Source of the DNA: SVTX01 sp964567085
Lineage (GTDB): Bacteria; Bacillota; Clostridia; Oscillospirales; CAG-272
Length of the DNA stretch: 57,108 bases
Assembly: GCA_964567085.1 (NCBI GenBank)
Contig: CAZMKU010000002.1
Location: 1-57,108, forward strand
Reading direction: 5' to 3'
The notes under the pieces were generated by a model. That model was not told the origin of the DNA and searched no databases. It was given only the letters and a program-made list of their open reading frames with translations. The translations under genes and the position numbers were made by a program. Each line of letters begins with the position of its first letter. The first letter of the stretch is position 1. Below, in pieces: positions 53,712 through 57,108 of the stretch.

Positions 53712-53778
53712 TTCTTATCTTTAACACAATTATATACTAAAAATATGTTAAAGTCAAGATAAATTCTTAACTTTAACG
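53712..53778. promoter_or_regulatory. Three-copy 15-bp operator between the XRE gene and the SPFH operon
   Basis: The motif WTCTTRWCTTTAACR occurs three times in 67 bases: plus strand 53712-53726, minus strand 53746-53760, plus strand 53764-53778. Copy 1 covers the expected transcription start of the operon and copy 2 covers its -35 box. This is the expected layout for repression by the adjacent XRE-type protein, with autoregulation through copy 3. Binding itself is inferred. Confidence 0.7.
53729..53757 (-). promoter_or_regulatory. Promoter of the SPFH-membrane-TIR operon
   Basis: On the minus strand TTGACT (53752-53757) and a perfect TATAAT (53729-53734) with 17-base spacing. It overlaps copies of the operator motif. 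Confidence 0.78.
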
Positions 53779-53797
53779 ATTTTAGGAGGATATAATT

Positions 53798-54040
53798 GTG
53801 AAGATTTACGACTACAACGGCAAGAAAAACATTTGTGGCGACAGAATTCACGAGGCGCGTTGCCGTCACAGGCTCACGCAAAGCGACCTTGCGGCAAAGC
53901 TTCAGGTTGCGGGCATCATTATAGAGCGCGACAGCATATCCCGTATCGAAATCGGCACGAGATTCGTGGCGGACTACGAGCTTCGCGAGCTCGCAAACAT
54001 TCTCGGCGTTACAACCAACTGGCTTTTAGGCTTGGAATAG
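53798..54040 (+). CDS. XRE-family helix-turn-helix regulator
   Basis: 80 residues, essentially one Cro/CI-type DNA-binding domain: ICGDRIHEARCRHRLTQSDLAAKL, then DSISRIEIGTRFVADYELRELANIL (both partly quoted) and the final VTTNWLLGLE. It begins with GTG at 53798, preceded by AGGAGG. It is divergent from the SPFH operon with a 120-base shared control region containing three operator-like motifs, so it most likely represses that operon and itself. What signal releases it is unknown; there is no sensor domain, so the signal may be a partner protein. Confidence 0.87.
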   Translation: MKIYDYNGKKNICGDRIHEARCRHRLTQSDLAAKLQVAGIIIERDSISRIEIGTRFVADYELRELANILGVTTNWLLGLE

Positions 54041-54057
54041 ATCAGCGTATCAATACA

Positions 54058-54081
54058 AAAAGCAGGCTCACGCCTGCTTTT
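54058..54081. terminator. Bidirectional terminator after the XRE gene
   Basis: AAAAGCAGGC and GCCTGCTTTT form a perfect 10-bp stem around TCAC, with T-rich sequence on both strands. It ends the XRE unit (plus) and the gene at 54090 (minus). Confidence 0.88.
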
Positions 54082-54089
54082 CTTGATTT

Positions 54090-55046
54090 TCACTCATGAA
54101 TCTGTCTGTTTACGTACGTACATTCGCCGACGGCTTTATACATTGATCTTTCATTATTATTAAACGTGAGTCTGATGCCCATACCACTCGTATAATAATA
54201 AATTTCCTCAATCGCAGTATAAAAATCCTTCTTCGCCGCATCTGCGTCAACGTCAAGCTCATCGGCATTTTCGGCGCACGGCACGCTCGACGCGTCAAGG
54301 GATATAAAGTCACAGGTCTGAAGAATAATTTGCGGCAAATACGATTCGGGATCGCTCACAACAACGTCCTCATAGTCAAGCTCGATACCGATCCTGCAGC
54401 TTCCCACGCCGCTCTTTATATCCGACAAAAACACAAGCACCTCACGAAGATTTTCCTCCGTCACGTCCACGCCCAAAAGCAGAATTTCATCCACTCCCGC
54501 CGCAGCCGCCTCGTGAATCAGCCTGATCTCATACTCCCTTTTCACCTCGGCGATATTGCTCTCGTCAGCGAACGAGCCGACGTACATATAACCGCAAATG
54601 TAACCGCCATACTTATGAATGCTCTGCGCCTCATCCGACAAATCTACACTCTTGTACACACTATCCCAGCCTACCGCCTGCGCGATCTCGGAATTGTAAT
54701 AAAGCGTGCCCTCGGCATCGCGAAGCATAATTGAAAGGTCGGTAATATCCTGACTTAACAAATTGCCGAGCGAATCGGAGAAACGGTAGGTCTGCGCGTT
54801 TACGGGACGCATATCGCCCGACGGCTTGGCTATCTGAATTTCGGGCTCTATATATTCAAACTCCGTGGGTTTCTCGTATTTTTCCGCCTCGGATTTAAGC
54901 TTCAGCCCGACGAGAGTCGCGGCGAGAATTACAAGTCCGATACAGAGCGCCGCAATTAAGCAAATTCCGAGAATTACGGGGATTTTTTTGGAGCGACGGA
55001 TACTTTTCGAGCTTCGTCTGCGATACCGTCTCGTATATTTCGGCAT
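54090..55046 (-). CDS. Membrane-anchored extracytoplasmic protein of unknown function
   Basis: 318 residues. A very basic N-terminus (RRYRRRSSKSIRRSKK) precedes one membrane helix at about 24-50, so the rest is outside the cell. The soluble part alternates beta and helical segments (YGGYICGYMYVGSF, AAAAGVDEILLLGVDV, CRIGIELDYEDVVV, QTCDFISLDASSVP), which suggests a TIM-barrel-like fold as in some glycoside-hydrolase-like proteins; no catalytic residues can be assigned. It follows the SurA-like gene by 19 bases and has AGAGGGGGA upstream, so the two are probably co-transcribed. Confidence 0.65.
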   Translation of the reverse strand: MPKYTRRYRRRSSKSIRRSKKIPVILGICLIAALCIGLVILAATLVGLKLKSEAEKYEKPTEFEYIEPEIQIAKPSGDMRPVNAQTYRFSDSLGNLLSQDITDLSIMLRDAEGTLYYNSEIAQAVGWDSVYKSVDLSDEAQSIHKYGGYICGYMYVGSFADESNIAEVKREYEIRLIHEAAAAGVDEILLLGVDVTEENLREVLVFLSDIKSGVGSCRIGIELDYEDVVVSDPESYLPQIILQTCDFISLDASSVPCAENADELDVDADAAKKDFYTAIEEIYYYTSGMGIRLTFNNNERSMYKAVGECTYVNRQIHE

Positions 55047-55065
55047 ATCCGTCCCCCTCTCTTTT

Positions 55066-56220
55066 TTAGTCTGCGATATTTACGATATCAAGACTCTTGT
55101 AATAATCGTTAGGCTCAAATTCAACCGTTGCGATGATCTCGTTTTTGTAATCAAAATAAACCTTTTCGTGATAGTAGCTAATTATATTATCGTAATTATT
55201 CTTTACGTCATCGATGCTCTTGGGCATTCTCATGATCACGAAATATTCATAATCGGTCTCGACAAGCGCGACTCCGTATTCTTCAATGCTATTCGCCGCC
55301 GCATCGTACTCGTCGCCCATAACGCCGCAGGTTATATAAAATCCCGCAAGAGTATCGGTAACGTAGCCCGATTTATAGTCGCCGTTGTGACCTATATAAT
55401 ACTTCATTTCGTTGTATCTCTCGTCGGTATCGGTTATGCCGTTCAGCTCGGAGATTATAGCCTCGGCCTCGTCAAGCTTCGCCTTATCCGCCGCCTCGTC
55501 GCCCGTCTTTTCATAATAAATATGAATGGTTCTGAAAAAATCGTCGCTTGAGAGCACGTAATTTATAAAATCCTGCGCGTTGGCGTCGGTGTATTTTATT
55601 CTCTCGTTACCGTCGGTTATCATCTTATTCTTTGCCTGAAGATCAAGATAAAGAGTTTTCGTCTTAAATCTCATAAACGCGTCGGTAAGATTGTTTTTCG
55701 CAAGATAATCCTTATACGCGTCAAAATCTCCCGAGAAGTCCTTCGCCACGATGTCCTCGAGCTGAGCCTGAACGTAGTCCTTCGCATCCTGATTGTTTTC
55801 CTTAACGCCAACCTCGTCGCAGATAATAAGCGTCGCGTAGATCTCCTTGAGAGCGTCTATAACGTCTGCCTCAAGCTGATCGCGGTATTTCGCCGCACTC
55901 TCCTCGCTATCCCAGATATCGTCACCGTATTTTTCGCGATACTGCTCCTTTATAACGTAGGTTACGTATTTAAGCTCCTCATACTTTACCTTGTGTCCGT
56001 CGATCTCGCCTATAACCCGTCTGTCCTCGGCGGAGCTTCGTATAGCCTTGACCCCTCCCGTGTCAAAAACGCCGCAGATCGCCATAATTACAACCGCCAC
56101 CGTGGAGACAACGCCTACGGCAATGAGGCTTATCGCGATAATTTTATTGCGTTTTTTCTTTTGATTTTTCTTTTGATTTCCCTTTTGATTTTTCTTTCCG
56201 TTTTTGCTTGAACGTGACAT
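55066..56220 (-). CDS. SurA/PrsA-like membrane-anchored chaperone with degenerate parvulin domain
   Basis: 384 residues. A low-complexity Lys/Asn/Gln-rich N-terminus (about 1-25) leads into one membrane helix (about 27-50). The outside part has a SurA-N-type helical region (VIGEIDGHKVKYEELKYVTYVI, partly, and the long helical stretch to about 220) and then a parvulin-like segment: FFRTIHIYYEK, KAKLDEAEAIISEL, GDYKSGYVTD, GVMGDEYDAAANSIEEYGVALVETDYEYFVIMRM. The usual parvulin catalytic residues are not obvious, so it may be a holdase for secreted proteins without isomerase activity. There is no lipobox, unlike classical PrsA. Confidence 0.75.
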   Translation of the reverse strand: MSRSSKNGKKNQKGNQKKNQKKKRNKIIAISLIAVGVVSTVAVVIMAICGVFDTGGVKAIRSSAEDRRVIGEIDGHKVKYEELKYVTYVIKEQYREKYGDDIWDSEESAAKYRDQLEADVIDALKEIYATLIICDEVGVKENNQDAKDYVQAQLEDIVAKDFSGDFDAYKDYLAKNNLTDAFMRFKTKTLYLDLQAKNKMITDGNERIKYTDANAQDFINYVLSSDDFFRTIHIYYEKTGDEAADKAKLDEAEAIISELNGITDTDERYNEMKYYIGHNGDYKSGYVTDTLAGFYITCGVMGDEYDAAANSIEEYGVALVETDYEYFVIMRMPKSIDDVKNNYDNIISYYHEKVYFDYKNEIIATVEFEPNDYYKSLDIVNIAD

Positions 56221-56317
56221 TTATATACTCCGTGGAAATAAATATTCTTATCTAATTATACATTATTTTTATGACCGATGTGTGAATACGGGAAAGTTTT
56301 TTGACGTAGACATACAA

Positions 56318-56342
56318 TTTTTTCAATTTATTATTGAAAAAA
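56318..56342. promoter_or_regulatory. Perfect 10-bp inverted repeat overlapping the hprK -35 region
   Basis: TTTTTTCAAT (56318-56327) and ATTGAAAAAA (56333-56342) flank a 5-base TTATT centre. The second arm contains the -35 hexamer of the hprK promoter. It may be an operator, or an AT-rich element of the divergent promoter region. Confidence 0.5.
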
Positions 56343-56362
56343 GCGACAATATGTGTTAAAAT
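56334..56362 (+). promoter_or_regulatory. Promoter of hprK
   Basis: TTGAAA (56334-56339) and TAAAAT (56357-56362) with 17-base spacing. Confidence 0.7.
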
Positions 56363-56392
56363 CATTATATAAAAGTCTATTTGGAGGCAAAT

Positions 56393-57108
56393 ATGCAAGA
56401 AATTTATAGCATTCCTCTGTCAAAGCTTGCCGAGGAATTTAATCTTAAGCCTGTTTTTATTCCCGATAATTATGAAAACATTCTCGTTCAGAGCCCCGAG
56501 GTTATGCGCCCGGGTCTCAATCTCGCGGGATTTTATGAAATTTTTGACGCCGAAAGACTCCACCTCATCGGTAACGCCGAGCATCTTTATCTTTCCCAGC
56601 TTCCCGCAGAAGAAAGACGCCAAAAGATACAGCGGTTCGTTTACGCCCAGCCCAACGCGGTAATATTCACGTCGGGACTCGAGGTGTTCCCCGAATTTAT
56701 TGAATACGCAAGGGAAAAGAACGTACCCCTTTTTACGACCGAGGAAAAAACGTCTCCCATCGTTGCCGCTCTTATCAGCGCGCTCAATACCTATCTCGCG
56801 CCGAGAATCACGCGCCACGGCGTTCTCGTCGAGGTTTACGGCGAGGGTATTCTCCTCCTCGGTGACAGCGGCGTAGGTAAGAGTGAAACCGCTATCGAGC
56901 TTGTAAAGCGCGGTCACAGACTTATCGCGGACGACGCGGTCGAGATCAAGCGCGTTTCAGCCAAAACACTCGTCGGTTCCGCTCCCGAGATCATTCGTCA
57001 CTACGTTGAGCTTCGCGGTATCGGTATCGTTGACGTACGCCGCCTGTTCGGCATGGGTGCGGTTAAGGAGACCGAAAAGATCGACCTCGTTATCAATATC
57101 GAGCCTTG
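56393..57108 (+). CDS. hprK: HPr kinase/phosphorylase (partial, C-terminus missing)
   Basis: Phosphorylates HPr on Ser46 in response to glycolytic state and so controls carbon catabolite repression in Gram-positives. The gene runs off the right edge; 238 residues of about 310 are present. The catalytic His (H142, RHGVLV), the Walker A loop GDSGVGKSE at 157-165, RLIADDAVEIK and the second signature ELRGIGIVDVRRLFGMGA are all visible. The start has TTTGGAGG upstream. It implies that the sugar-uptake genes in this window could be under CcpA/HPr control, although no clear cre site was found. Confidence 0.96.
   Translation, partial: MQEIYSIPLSKLAEEFNLKPVFIPDNYENILVQSPEVMRPGLNLAGFYEIFDAERLHLIGNAEHLYLSQLPAEERRQKIQRFVYAQPNAVIFTSGLEVFPEFIEYAREKNVPLFTTEEKTSPIVAALISALNTYLAPRITRHGVLVEVYGEGILLLGDSGVGKSETAIELVKRGHRLIADDAVEIKRVSAKTLVGSAPEIIRHYVELRGIGIVDVRRLFGMGAVKETEKIDLVINIEP

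Overview
The window looks like chromosomal DNA from a low-to-mid GC, Gram-positive spore-former-type anaerobe of the class Clostridia (Bacillota), probably a gut lineage. The evidence is the gene neighbourhoods rather than any marker search: infC-rpmI-rplT, dgt-dnaG-rpoD, scpA-scpB-DUF2953-ytfJ(GerW)-D-Ala-D-Ala carboxypeptidase-rluB, HprK, consensus sigma-A promoters (TTGACA-17-TATAAT types) and strong GGAGG-type ribosome binding sites. No phage, IS element, CRISPR array, rRNA or tRNA gene was seen. Coordinates come from reading both strands; several starts were moved from the longest ORF to the codon that has a ribosome binding site.

Layout. 1-11.1 kb (minus strand): an informational cluster transcribed trmH-like, dprA, topA, trmFO, rnc, radical SAM, smc (smc runs off the left edge). 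11.2-12.7 kb (minus): infC-rpmI-rplT with a consensus promoter, a leader containing an attenuator-like terminator, and an ATA start codon for infC. 12.84-12.99 kb (plus): a short transcription unit with promoter, two perfect hairpins and a terminator but no convincing ORF, a candidate new small RNA. 13.2-23.1 kb (plus): lon-engB, lysA, M50 protease, scpA, scpB, DUF2953, ytfJ, carboxypeptidase, rluB. 23.2-26.05 kb (plus): GPH-type sugar symporter and a type-B carboxylesterase.

26.1-44.3 kb (minus): a large carbohydrate-uptake locus. From its promoter at about 40.67 kb it encodes a 1182-residue solute-binding protein, a permease pair, an NHL/TPR/Yip1 membrane protein, a 1451-residue DUF5696-type secreted protein and a second, unusual permease pair with extra loops. 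Upstream, separately promoted, are a 664-residue solute-binding lipoprotein and a HAD hydrolase. No ATPase is present, so a shared MsmX-type ATPase elsewhere is inferred.

44.5-48.6 kb (minus): dgt-dnaG-rpoD. 48.8-54.05 kb is the most interesting region: a three-gene operon (SPFH/Band-7 zinc-ribbon protein, four-helix membrane protein, and a zinc-ribbon/TPR/TIR/transmembrane/leucine-rich-repeat protein) divergent from a small XRE-type regulator. The shared control region holds three copies of a 15-bp motif placed over the operon promoter. I read it as a regulated membrane-associated TIR system, possibly immune or envelope-stress related; that function is inference. 54.1-57.1 kb: two membrane-anchored extracytoplasmic proteins (one SurA/PrsA-like) and the start of hprK, cut by the right edge.
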